Assembly: GCA_017533545.1 (NCBI GenBank) | Contig: JAFXHW010000179.1 | Span: 1 to 12,547, forward strand | Length of the DNA: 12,547 nt | Reading direction: 5' to 3' | DNA from: Clostridia bacterium | GTDB taxonomy: Bacteria; Bacillota_A; Clostridia; Oscillospirales; CAG-272 | Part shown: in pieces, positions 1-8,100 of the stretch | Layout of the letters: each line of letters starts with the position of its first letter | How positions within the stretch are numbered: the first letter of the stretch is position 1 | Notes under the pieces: generated by a model | Told to the model about the DNA's origin: nothing | Seen by the model: the letters and a program-made list of their open reading frames with translations, nothing else | The model's database searches: none | Position numbers and translations under genes: made by a program

Positions 1-1279
1 AATCGGGCATGATGTTGATAAGCAAAAAGGGTAAAAGCAAAGTCAAACGGGAGACGTCGCGGCCCATAAAGGGCAAAAAGCCGATCGGCAGCAGCATCTG
101 AATAGCGAAAAGCAGCTTTTCCGAGTCGAACGATTCGGAAAAGAGCAGCGCGGGGTTACGCAAAAGATTGACGACCACGCTGACAAGTCCGCCGTCATCT
201 GTTATGTAGATTGAAAACCTGCCCGCCATTATGCCCTGACCGAATTTGGTCATAAGGAAAGCGACAAGCGCAAAATACGCAAGCGAAACGACAGAGATAA
301 TGATGCCGAATTTATACTTTTTGCGGCTTAAGATGAGGTAAAGTCCCGCAAAGAGCACATATATGAAAGCGTCCTCCTTAACCGTCAAAGTGAGGAAAGC
401 AAAAACAAATGCGGGAATATACTTTTCCTTTTCGATAAAATAGAAAAGCCAGAGAATGAGGGGGAGCAAAAAGCAATTTTCATGTATATCGTAAAAACAG
501 CCGCCGTACACCGCAGGATAAAATGCATAGGCAACAGAGAGCGCGCCCGTGACGAGAGGCGGCAGCTTTAGCTGCCTTGAAATAAGCACGAGCGGAATGA
601 TGCCGCTTGCAACGATGGCGGCCTGCGCGATCTGCAAGGTTATCGGCGAGGGGAAAAGCCAATAAAAGGGCAAAATGAGATAGAAAACAGGCGAGGTGTG
701 AACAGCGAAATGCGAAAGCATCATATCACGTTCGCAGGTCGTGTCGGGCAGAAGCGTTGTCGCCATATTGTGAAACATCTGCACGAATATGCCGAAATCG
801 AAATTTGGAGCGCTGTAAGTGATATAGCGCATGACCGTCTGCAAAGCTATATAGCCAAAGCAGAAAAGTCCCGCCGCGCCTACGACGATATATACGAACA
901 CCGGTCTGATATTCTTCCCTTCAAGAGCAAATCTGTCGTTGCCGAAAAGATATATCGACAAGATCGCAACGACAAGCATTATGCCGATGTAAAAATAAAG
1001 GTCGGCATGCCTATGCACAAGGGTGTATGCATAGACAAGCACACTGAGAAGCAGAAAAACATTATCAAAAATTTCCGTTTTAACAACAAGACGGATAATG
1101 GTGGCAAAGATGAAAAACGAGCATGTGATCAGAAGCGCCGAAATGACGGAAAAGTCGCCCGCAAAAGAGGGGTCGGTAAAATCGTTATTAAAAACAGCAA
1201 GCAGCAAAAAAGCCATCGCACACCACGATGCGATAAACCTCTTTACCGATGCCGAAAAAATCTCTTTTACAAGCTTCAT
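1..1279 (-). CDS. DUF2079 family polytopic membrane protein (C-terminus outside window)
   Basis: Reading the complement from ATG 1279 gives 426 uninterrupted codons, open at the left edge, so the C-terminus is missing. A GGAGA ribosome binding site (complement of about 1286-1290) lies 7 bases before the start. The product is very hydrophobic, with about ten predicted membrane spans. It carries segments typical of DUF2079: APNFDFGIF (D161 in a loop after a span), then SHFAVHTSPVFYLILPFYW, then YDIHENCFLLPLILW and a TVKEDAF segment. DUF2079 proteins are predicted membrane proteins that resemble GT-C glycosyltransferases using lipid-linked sugars. The acidic residue in the first large loop fits that plan, but no substrate is known. 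The gene is divergent from the MoxR operon and has its own strong promoter. Family assignment rests on recognised motifs; the glycosyltransferase role is inference. Confidence 0.82.
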   Translation of the reverse strand, partial: MKLVKEIFSASVKRFIASWCAMAFLLLAVFNNDFTDPSFAGDFSVISALLITCSFFIFATIIRLVVKTEIFDNVFLLLSVLVYAYTLVHRHADLYFYIGIMLVVAILSIYLFGNDRFALEGKNIRPVFVYIVVGAAGLFCFGYIALQTVMRYITYSAPNFDFGIFVQMFHNMATTLLPDTTCERDMMLSHFAVHTSPVFYLILPFYWLFPSPITLQIAQAAIVASGIIPLVLISRQLKLPPLVTGALSVAYAFYPAVYGGCFYDIHENCFLLPLILWLFYFIEKEKYIPAFVFAFLTLTVKEDAFIYVLFAGLYLILSRKKYKFGIIISVVSLAYFALVAFLMTKFGQGIMAGRFSIYITDDGGLVSVVVNLLRNPALLFSESFDSEKLLFAIQMLLPIGFLPFMGRDVSRLTLLLPFLLINIMPD

Positions 1280-1348
1280 TTATATTCTCCGAAAGCAATA
1301 TTGCTCATCCAAAATTCGATTTTTGCGCATTTTTACGCCATTTTGATT

Positions 1349-1377
1349 ATTATACACCAAAAATGAGCTTTTTTCAA
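1349..1377 (-). promoter_or_regulatory. Sigma-A-type promoter for the DUF2079 gene
   Basis: On the minus strand, TTGAAA (complement of 1372-1377) and a perfect TATAAT (complement of 1349-1354) are separated by exactly 17 bases. Transcription would start near 1341-1343, giving a leader of about 60 bases before ATG 1279. This is the best promoter match noticed in the window. It lies in the AT-rich divergent gap and points toward the DUF2079 gene. Confidence 0.75.
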
Positions 1378-1399
1378 TAGCATATCACTAATTTCAAGT

Positions 1400-1442
1400 T
1401 TAACAATATGATAACATTTAAGGATAAATATTAATATATAAT
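1400..1442 (+). promoter_or_regulatory. Candidate promoter(s) for the MoxR operon
   Basis: Two overlapping options lie before the MoxR gene. One is TTAACA (1400-1405) with GATAAA (1423-1428) at 17-base spacing. The other is a perfect TATAAT at 1437-1442 with no good -35 box at the right distance. The whole stretch is strongly AT-rich, as expected of a clostridial promoter region, and starts 22 bases from the -35 of the opposing promoter. Which box is used cannot be decided from sequence alone. Confidence 0.5.
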
Positions 1443-1460
1443 GGAATTATGAATTTTAAT

Positions 1461-1467
1461 AAAAGGA
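1461..1467 (+). promoter_or_regulatory. Ribosome binding site that decides the MoxR start
   Basis: AAAAGGA directly abuts an in-frame TTG at 1468, leaving no spacer, so that TTG is an unlikely start. The in-frame ATG at 1480 is 12 bases downstream, slightly long but workable. It also begins the conserved N-terminal helix, so 1480 is preferred. Confidence 0.6.
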
Positions 1468-1479
1468 TTGTGTGAAAAA

Positions 1480-2427
1480 ATGTATTTTGAAAGAATTCAG
1501 AGAATATCCGCAGCGATCTGCAAAAATATACAAAAGGTTATTTACGGAAAGGACGACAAGATCCGTCTTATCGTTGCCGCGCTTTTAAGCGGAGGCCACG
1601 TTCTGCTCGACGATATCCCCGGAACCGGCAAAACCAATCTTGCAAAGGCGCTTTCACTGTCGATCGATGCCGAATGCAAGCGAATCCAGTTCACGCCCGA
1701 CCTTTTACCTTCCGACATTTCGGGCATCAACTTCTATAATCAGAAGACAAACGAGTTTGTCTTCCGCCGCGGTCCGCTTTTCACCAATATCGTCATCGCC
1801 GACGAGATCAACCGTACAGCTCCGCGAACCCAATCGGCTCTGCTCGAATGTATGGCAGAATATCAGGCGACTATCGACGGCGTAACCTATCCTCTCCCCC
1901 GCCCCTTTTTCGTTATCGCCACTCAGAACCCGATCGAATCGCAGGGCACCTTCCCGCTCCCCGAAGCTCAGCTTGACCGCTTCCTCATGCGCATCTCCCT
2001 CGGATATCCCGAAAAGGATGCCGAAAAGATGATTCTTGACGAATATATCGAAGAAAGTCCGTTGGCATCGATCGCCGCAGTTGCATCGAAGGAGGAGGTC
2101 AATGCCGCGTACAGCGATGTAGGCAAGATAACCGTTTCCGATTCGGTAAAGGAATACATCGTTGCAATATCGAACGAGACCAGAAACAGCGAAAAAACGC
2201 GCATCGGTGTCAGCCCTCGCGGCACACTCGCCCTCATGCGTACCGCCCAGGTATGGGCGGCAATGTCGGGACGCGACTACGTCATCCCCGATGACGTGAA
2301 GGCCGTTGCCGTACCCGTGCTCTCGCACAGAATAATCTCCCGCTCGCAAAACACCATCCGTCTGTCCGAATCGAACGAAAACATCATCGAATATATCGTA
2401 GAAAAAGTGCCCGCCCCCATCGAGTGA
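1480..2427 (+). CDS. MoxR family AAA+ ATPase (YeaC-like)
   Basis: A 315-residue MoxR-type (AAA_3) ATPase of normal family length. Visible motifs in order are Walker A IPGTGKT (G48-T52), Walker B IVIADEINRT (D108, E109), sensor 1 in ATQNPIESQGT (N150), the PEAQLDRF box with D166/R167, and sensor 2 in GVSPRGTLAL (R247). All catalytic positions are intact, so it should be an active hexameric ATPase. MoxR proteins act as chaperone-like remodelers and are usually encoded next to VWA or DUF58 partner proteins, as here. The order MoxR-DUF58-DUF4129 matches the Bacillus subtilis yeaC-yeaD-yebA group. It is the first gene of a three-gene operon, ending 34 bp before the DUF58 gene. The client protein is unknown. 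Confidence 0.93.
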   Translation: MYFERIQRISAAICKNIQKVIYGKDDKIRLIVAALLSGGHVLLDDIPGTGKTNLAKALSLSIDAECKRIQFTPDLLPSDISGINFYNQKTNEFVFRRGPLFTNIVIADEINRTAPRTQSALLECMAEYQATIDGVTYPLPRPFFVIATQNPIESQGTFPLPEAQLDRFLMRISLGYPEKDAEKMILDEYIEESPLASIAAVASKEEVNAAYSDVGKITVSDSVKEYIVAISNETRNSEKTRIGVSPRGTLALMRTAQVWAAMSGRDYVIPDDVKAVAVPVLSHRIISRSQNTIRLSESNENIIEYIVEKVPAPIE

Positions 2428-2461
2428 TTTTTCATCTGACAAATTAAGAAAGGAGGATCAA

Positions 2462-3661
2462 ATGCTGTTTTTCGCCATCCTTATAACCGCAGTTATCGTT
2501 TACATGGTACAAAGCAAAATATACGAGCGTCATGCCTTTGATTCCCTTTCCTACGACGTTAAATTAAGCGCCGAAGAGGTATTCGAGGGCGAGGACATCT
2601 TCATGTACGAGGAGCTTTGCAACGGCAAAAATCTGCCCATTCCCTCAATCCGCATCGACACCGAGCTCCCGGAGGGATTGTATTTTCGCTTCACCGACAA
2701 GAGCGGCAAAAAAAATGCCGCCGACTCCTTTTCACGCGTAAATCAGAGCGCCTTTGTTTTAAAGAGTGCGCAGTGTATTCGCCGCCGTTGGCGAGTAAAC
2801 TGCAAAAAGAGAGGCGTATACACTCCGGGACGAGTGCTCATGGTGACCAACGATCTTTTCGGCTTTAACGCCCTTTCAAAGTCACTTGAGGTTCCAAAGG
2901 GGCGCAAAAACAGCATCGTTGTACTTCCCCGTCCCGTCGAGCTTGACGGTGCTTTTACTTCGTCGCACTATCTTTCGGGTGATGTCAGTGTCCCCCGCTC
3001 TCTTATATCCGATCCGCTTTTGATCAGCGGCTCACGCGAATATACCCCTCTTGATCCGATGTCGAAGATAAACTGGACATCGACAGCCGTACACGGTCAT
3101 CTTATGGTAAACATCGAGGATTTTACCGAACAGCACACCTTCAACATTATCCTCAATATGCAGTCGCGTCCGATCGAGCTTCACCGCGACACGCCGAGTT
3201 CGCCCGAATACATCGAGGACTGCATCACGGTAGCGGCATCGATAATTGACCGCGTATCGGCTTCAAATATCCCCGTGAGAATGTTTATAAACACTCCTCC
3301 GAAAACGCTCGGACTCGACGACGAGGGCGATATATCTGTAACAAAGGCCTACCGCGGCAAGGGTGAAACGATCGAAGCGCTCCGTCTGCTCGCCGGCATC
3401 GAAATGCAGATATCCTGCCCCGCCGACAAGATGCTCGACGCGATATCGCAAAACCCCTATTATTTTTCAAACGGCGGCAATATTATAATCGTATCCGCCT
3501 ACATCGACGAGCGTATGATCGTCTTTCACGATATCATGCGCCGTGCGGGAATACGCGTGATGTTCTACGTCACCGAAGCCAGCCAGAATGCAATGGCCAT
3601 TCCTTCGGATATTGAGGTGTTCTACAACACCTATCTCGAAAGGAGGGCATCAAATGATTAA
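2462..3661 (+). CDS. DUF58 domain-containing membrane-anchored protein (YeaD-like)
   Basis: A 399-residue protein with a strong AGGAGG site (2451-2456), 5 bases before ATG 2462. It begins with one hydrophobic span (about residues 2-17), then a beta-rich region (about 25-150), then the DUF58 signature SGSREYTPLDPMSKINW (189-205, with R192, E193, Y194 and W205). A VWA-like C-terminal region follows. At the position where VWA domains carry the metal-binding DxSxS motif, the sequence reads NIILNMQSRPIE (N232 in place of Asp), so metal binding by a MIDAS site looks lost. DUF58 proteins are the usual partners of MoxR ATPases, and the pair probably acts as one complex at the membrane. The stop codon overlaps the next gene by 8 bp, suggesting translational coupling. 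The molecular role is not known. Confidence 0.9.
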   Translation: MLFFAILITAVIVYMVQSKIYERHAFDSLSYDVKLSAEEVFEGEDIFMYEELCNGKNLPIPSIRIDTELPEGLYFRFTDKSGKKNAADSFSRVNQSAFVLKSAQCIRRRWRVNCKKRGVYTPGRVLMVTNDLFGFNALSKSLEVPKGRKNSIVVLPRPVELDGAFTSSHYLSGDVSVPRSLISDPLLISGSREYTPLDPMSKINWTSTAVHGHLMVNIEDFTEQHTFNIILNMQSRPIELHRDTPSSPEYIEDCITVAASIIDRVSASNIPVRMFINTPPKTLGLDDEGDISVTKAYRGKGETIEALRLLAGIEMQISCPADKMLDAISQNPYYFSNGGNIIIVSAYIDERMIVFHDIMRRAGIRVMFYVTEASQNAMAIPSDIEVFYNTYLERRASND

Positions 3662-5126
3662 AAAAAGAGCCAAAACGCCCCTCTTCTTCACCGTCCTGGC
3701 AATAATCGCAATGGGCGCACTCGTAAGTCCTTGGGTGTTCAACTTTCTGAACGGTTCCGTCCCCTATATACTTGCGATGTCGATATGCGTTCCGACGCTG
3801 CTTATCGTGCTCGGATACGCGCTTCAGGCATTTGCAGGGGCGGTATTTAAAGTACAGCGAGTAGCCGATGACGGTGCATACGAGCGAAGCGAAGACTTTT
3901 ATTCCTTTGTCGACTCGCTTTTTGCGACGGTTATCAGCCTTGTTTTAGCGATCATTGTCAAATTCGCCGCAGACAAGTGGCTTATATATCTGTCGCAAAA
4001 CGTTGAAGGACTCCGTTACGATAAATACTCACTCTTGCCGCTGATTTTTGCCGTCGTGGTTCTCTTTTGCTTGATGACAGGAGTGGTTTTGTGGTTTATT
4101 CCGCCAAGCCGTGTTGTATCGGTAAGAAACATTATACCGCTCATACTCTCATTCTTCGCAAACTCCGTGGTAACCGCTATATTCTTTTCGGGCAAGACCC
4201 AGCTTTTTACCACCTTTGCCTTTGTCGTATTCATTATCTGCGCGGTCACATTATTAAATCAAAGCAACATTATCTCCATCTTTTCAAAAGCTGAAAACAC
4301 TCATATTTCGCATGCATCACGTTTTTACAACGCCGCCGTTATCGGTGTGCTCGTACTTGCATCGCTGATCGTTCTGCTTGCCGTTTTATCGGTGGTCGTA
4401 GGATTGTCGGTAATCGCACGAATGGTGCTGTTTTACACGCTGGGCATTGTTTTTGCATCAAAAAACAGCTCGAGCGGCAAAGAATACGGCTCGGGCGCTG
4501 ATGCGTCTTCACAAAACTTTTTTGCCGAAGTGCTCGATGTCTCCGACAGTTCGGGCGGAGCGGCAAAAGTGTTCTTCCTTTTCTTCTTCCTCATGATCGT
4601 GCTCGTCGGTGCATTTTTCATAATCAGCCGACGCCGCGACGTCTGGGGCGCGATAAAGCGCTTTTTTGAGCGTCTGTCGCAGGCGATAGTTGACATTCTC
4701 AGCTACATTTTCAAGTATCGAGAAAAAAAGGACGAGATGCCTTTCTTTATACTCGACTACAAGGACGAGGAAATCAAAATCGACGAAAAGTCAGCCGGCA
4801 AAAAAAGCTCGGCAGTGCCGAAAAAGGGCAGTATATACCGCACGTATCTGTCAAAGCTGTCGGCAATACCGTCGGACAGCGAAAAGCTCAAATTTTCCTA
4901 CCGTACTCTCGTTTCTCTCTGGAGATCGGGCAACTACAAGCTTGCCGAATCGGACACACCGCGTCAGATCATGCAAAAGGTACACAGCCGCATGCCAGAT
5001 GCCTCTCTTTCCGATCTTACCGAAATTTTCGAGCTTATCGAATACGGCAACACCGATATTGAAAAGAGACGGGCAAAAAAAGCGCTCGTAACAATGGGCA
5101 AGATAATCCGTCGGTTTGATGATTAG
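3654..5126 (+). CDS. Polytopic membrane protein with C-terminal DUF4129-like domain (YebA-like, no transglutaminase core)
   Basis: A 490-residue protein. ATG 3654 is chosen because AAGGAGG sits 7 bases upstream, inside the end of the DUF58 gene; an upstream in-frame ATG at 3588 lacks such a site. The N-terminal part has about eight membrane spans (roughly residues 9-30, 36-63, 84-107, 127-150, 158-175, 182-197 and two within 225-266). A Ser/Gly-rich loop (268-305) and a final span (306-325) follow, then a basic cytosolic linker and a DUF4129-like tail (about 390-490, with FSYRTLVSLWRSGNY and ESDTPRQIMQKV). In YebA-type proteins a transglutaminase core lies before the last span; here only the short loop occupies that place. 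It is the third gene of the MoxR operon and probably the membrane platform of that module. Family assignment of the tail is good; function is unknown. Confidence 0.8.
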   Translation: MIKKRAKTPLFFTVLAIIAMGALVSPWVFNFLNGSVPYILAMSICVPTLLIVLGYALQAFAGAVFKVQRVADDGAYERSEDFYSFVDSLFATVISLVLAIIVKFAADKWLIYLSQNVEGLRYDKYSLLPLIFAVVVLFCLMTGVVLWFIPPSRVVSVRNIIPLILSFFANSVVTAIFFSGKTQLFTTFAFVVFIICAVTLLNQSNIISIFSKAENTHISHASRFYNAAVIGVLVLASLIVLLAVLSVVVGLSVIARMVLFYTLGIVFASKNSSSGKEYGSGADASSQNFFAEVLDVSDSSGGAAKVFFLFFFLMIVLVGAFFIISRRRDVWGAIKRFFERLSQAIVDILSYIFKYREKKDEMPFFILDYKDEEIKIDEKSAGKKSSAVPKKGSIYRTYLSKLSAIPSDSEKLKFSYRTLVSLWRSGNYKLAESDTPRQIMQKVHSRMPDASLSDLTEIFELIEYGNTDIEKRRAKKALVTMGKIIRRFDD

Positions 5127-5150
5127 CATAAAAAAGCAAATACAGCAAAT

Positions 5151-5188
5151 AATATCTCCGTACATTAACTGTGACGGAGATATTTTTT
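5151..5188 (+). terminator. Intrinsic terminator-like hairpin between the MoxR operon and the synthase gene
   Basis: A perfect 11-bp inverted repeat, left arm 5151-5161 and right arm 5174-5184, encloses a 12-base loop and is followed by T residues to 5188. An A-rich stretch precedes the left arm. It starts 25 bp after the MoxR operon's last stop codon and so fits a Rho-independent terminator. The stem is only moderately GC-rich (4 of 11 pairs), so read-through is plausible. The right arm contains the GGAGA ribosome binding site of the next gene, whose ATG begins right after the T-run. Confidence 0.7.
5176..5180 (+). promoter_or_regulatory. Synthase ribosome binding site buried in the hairpin
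   Basis: GGAGA lies 8 bases before ATG 5189, which is a good spacing and sets that start. An in-frame GTG at 5171 is upstream of this site, has no binding site of its own and lies in the hairpin loop. When the 5151-5184 stem forms in RNA, the GGAGA is paired with TCTCC at 5155-5159 and is inaccessible. Translation would then need the stem to be opened or the left arm to be absent from the transcript. Confidence 0.65.
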
Positions 5189-8100
5189 ATGCCTGATTTT
5201 TATTTGATACGACGCGCCCTTATCGCTGCCTTCGGGGATACCGACGATATTTATTTTGTATCGGAGCATCTTAAAAGTGCCATCCGGATACAGCCCGATG
5301 TTAAAGTTGCAAAGCTTCGCGCTCTCGTTAAAAAAATGCTCGAACAGCACGATTACAATTTGGAGCAAAATGACATCATTTCTTTTTTAAAACCTTACTC
5401 GCCTTTTTTATACGGTGAGCTTTTCTGCCTTTGCGATCTTGTCACACTTGAGCTTGTCATGCATCTGTATCGCACGCGAAAAAAGAGAGATCAAAAGCTT
5501 CTCGATACCGTCTGCCGTTCTCTTCGCAATCTCGACACGCTCGATTTTGAGCTTGTTCTGTTTAATCTTTCGGATGCGGAAAAAACTTTTTACGAAAAAT
5601 CACCGGCTGCCTTCGCCCGATCGGATATACAAACAAAAGGTCTTTACCGCCAAAGCTGTGTGCGGTATGCGAAAAAAATGCGTATTTCGGAGTCATCTGC
5701 CGCAAATATCGTCGCCGAAAAAGACGATATATATCCGCGGCATCCCGTTTTAGCAATCATGTATTATCCGACAGTCTTTGCGCTCTGTCTTGTTTTCTCG
5801 GCCCTTGTTTATGCCGTCAGCCGCGCAATACTTCCGTCAATTATCGCGCTATGCCCCTTTTTCGAGCTGTCAAAACGGCTTTTGGACAGCATTTTGTCTA
5901 TGCTTTTGCCTCCCGTCCCCACCGCGCGCATAAAAAAGGAATGTATCGATAATGATGCCTACACCCTTTGTGTGATAACCACACTGCTTTCGGGAAAGGA
6001 GAGGGACAGCGAGCTTTTCGAAAAGCTGGAGCGGTATTATCTGGCCAACCGCAATGCCGAATATGCCACCTTCGGCATCCTCGGCGACCTTTTCGACAGC
6101 GACAGCGAAACAAGCGAATGCGACAGCGATGCCATAGCCTTTGCACGTGCAAAAATCGGTGAGCTGAATGAAAAATACGGCGACCGCTTCGCCCTTTTCA
6201 TGCGCAAACGTGTCTTTTCCAAAAGCGAGCAGAGATATATGGGACGCGAGCGCAAACGCGGCGCTGTATGTGATATTATCGCCCTTATTGGGGGAGATGA
6301 GCGCGATTTTGACACAATAATCATGCCGAACGGACTTCTTAATAAGACAAAATATCTCATCACCCTCGATGCCGACACCGAGCTTTCTTTAAACTCGCTT
6401 TCTTCCCTCGTCGGTGCGATATCGCATCCGGCACACAAGGTCGCGATGGAAAATGGTATCGTTACCAAGGGCTGCGGCATAATCCAGCCCCATATGAGCA
6501 CAAAGCTCGATTCGGCTGCCTCCTCCCCCTTTGCCTCTGTCACCGGCGGCGATCACGGACGGGACATTTATTCATCGGCATCGTTTGATCTCTATCAGGA
6601 TCTTTTCTCATCGGGCCTTTTCTGCGGCAAGGGTATTATCGACGTTTCTTCCTTTGCCTCACTGCCCGACGGGCTTTTCGACGGCGAGAGCGTTTTATCC
6701 CACGATGCGCTCGAAGGCTGCTATCTCTCCTGCCGCACTGCAAGCGACATTACCTTAAGCGACTCGACTCCAAAAAATGCACTATCCTATTACAAGCGCC
6801 TTCACCGATGGGTACGCGGCGACGTGCAAGCGATCTTTCACGCCAAAAAGCCCCTTTCTCTCTTTTCCCGCTTTAAGCTTTACGACAACGTCCGCCGCGC
6901 GATACTCGGTCACTACGCCCTCTTTTTATGCCTCATCTCCCCCTTTTACAAGCATCGCGTGCTGCTTTTACTTTCGGCGGTAAGCTATATTATCCTGCCC
7001 TTTATCGTCACTCTTTTCAGGGCAAGAACGACGAAAATAATTGCCGAATCGGCAAAAAGCACTCTTTTTGAGCTGGCCTCTTTAAGTCATACAGCCTCCC
7101 TTTCTTTCGATGCCATCGTTCGTGCGATATACCGTGTAAAAATTTCAAAAAGAAAAATGCTCGAATGGGTAACCGCATCGGACAGCGATAAAATGAAGTC
7201 GGGCAGTATTTTGTCATACTGTCGTGCCATGCCCTTTTCGCTCATTTTCGGCGCTCTTTTTTTGATCCTATCCCCTACCTTTTTGCATTTTTCCGTCGGT
7301 CTTTTGTGGCTGTGTTTTCCTTTTGCTTGTTATTTTCTTTCAAAAGAAAAAACAAAACGCGTGCCGTCCGAAAAGGATATTGACACCGTGCGTCGGTACG
7401 TCAAGGATATGTGGCGTTATTTTTCGGACAACGTAACCGAAAAGGACAATTTCCTGCCCCCCGACAACGTGCAGATATCTCCGCACGAGTCGGTGGCCCA
7501 CCGCACCTCCCCCACTAATATCGGTCTTTATATGCTGTCCGTTCTGTCCGCACGCGATTTTTCGCTTATTACAAGCGAAGAGCTTTTTTCAAGACTGCAT
7601 AACACCTTAAACACAGTAGATTCACTCGCAGTATGCCGCGGACTGCTTTATAATTGGTACGACACCCGAACTCTCGACGTTATCGGCGCGCCCTTTATAT
7701 CATCGGTCGATTGCGGTAATTTCGCCGTTTGTCTGTCTGCCATTTCCGAAGGAATAAAGGACTATTCGCATGAATGCGAAAAACTGACCGCGCTGTCCGA
7801 GCGTATTTCAAAATATCTCCAAAAATGCGACTTTGCCTTTCTGTTCAACAAAAAGCGAGCACTTTTTTCAATCGGATACGATGCCTCATCGGAAAAGATA
7901 ATCGATAGCTGTTACGATATTTTCTGCTCCGAGTCGGCCCTTCTGTACTACTATGCATCATCGCGTGACATTTTACCATACAACGACGAAACGCGCAAAA
8001 AGCTTCGCCGCATAATCGTTTCGGCAGGAAGAGACCGCGGAATTCTTTCATGGACGGGCACAATGTTCGAATATTTCATGCCCTCAATCCTTCTCCCCGC

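Noticed and set aside
698..1366. Open frame of 222 codons on the plus strand
   Set aside because: It is antisense to the DUF2079 gene, is unusually rich in Lys, Arg and His with no recognisable domain, and has no ribosome binding site. The opposite strand gives a well-formed family protein with its own promoter and binding site.
1468..1479. In-frame TTG as the MoxR start
   Set aside because: The AAAAGGA site touches this codon, leaving no spacer. ATG 1480 is in frame and better placed.
1705..2442. Open frame of 245 codons on the minus strand
   Set aside because: It is fully antisense to the MoxR gene, whose motifs are intact. It is a by-product of codon bias in the true frame and has no start signals.
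3588..3653. Upstream ATG for the DUF4129 protein
   Set aside because: It would add 22 residues inside the DUF58 gene, without a binding site. ATG 3654 has a near-perfect AGGAGG.
5116..5144. TTGATG-17-AATACA as a promoter for the synthase
   Set aside because: The -10 match is poor and the hairpin would follow at once, so it gives no convincing independent promoter.
5171..5188. In-frame GTG as the synthase start
   Set aside because: It lies upstream of the only good ribosome binding site (5176-5180), which is correctly spaced for ATG 5189.
6094..6131. GACAGC-rich short repeat
   Set aside because: It encodes an acidic Ser/Asp linker (DSDSETSECDSD) at a place where homologues also have a variable acidic linker, so it is not a regulatory or mobile repeat.
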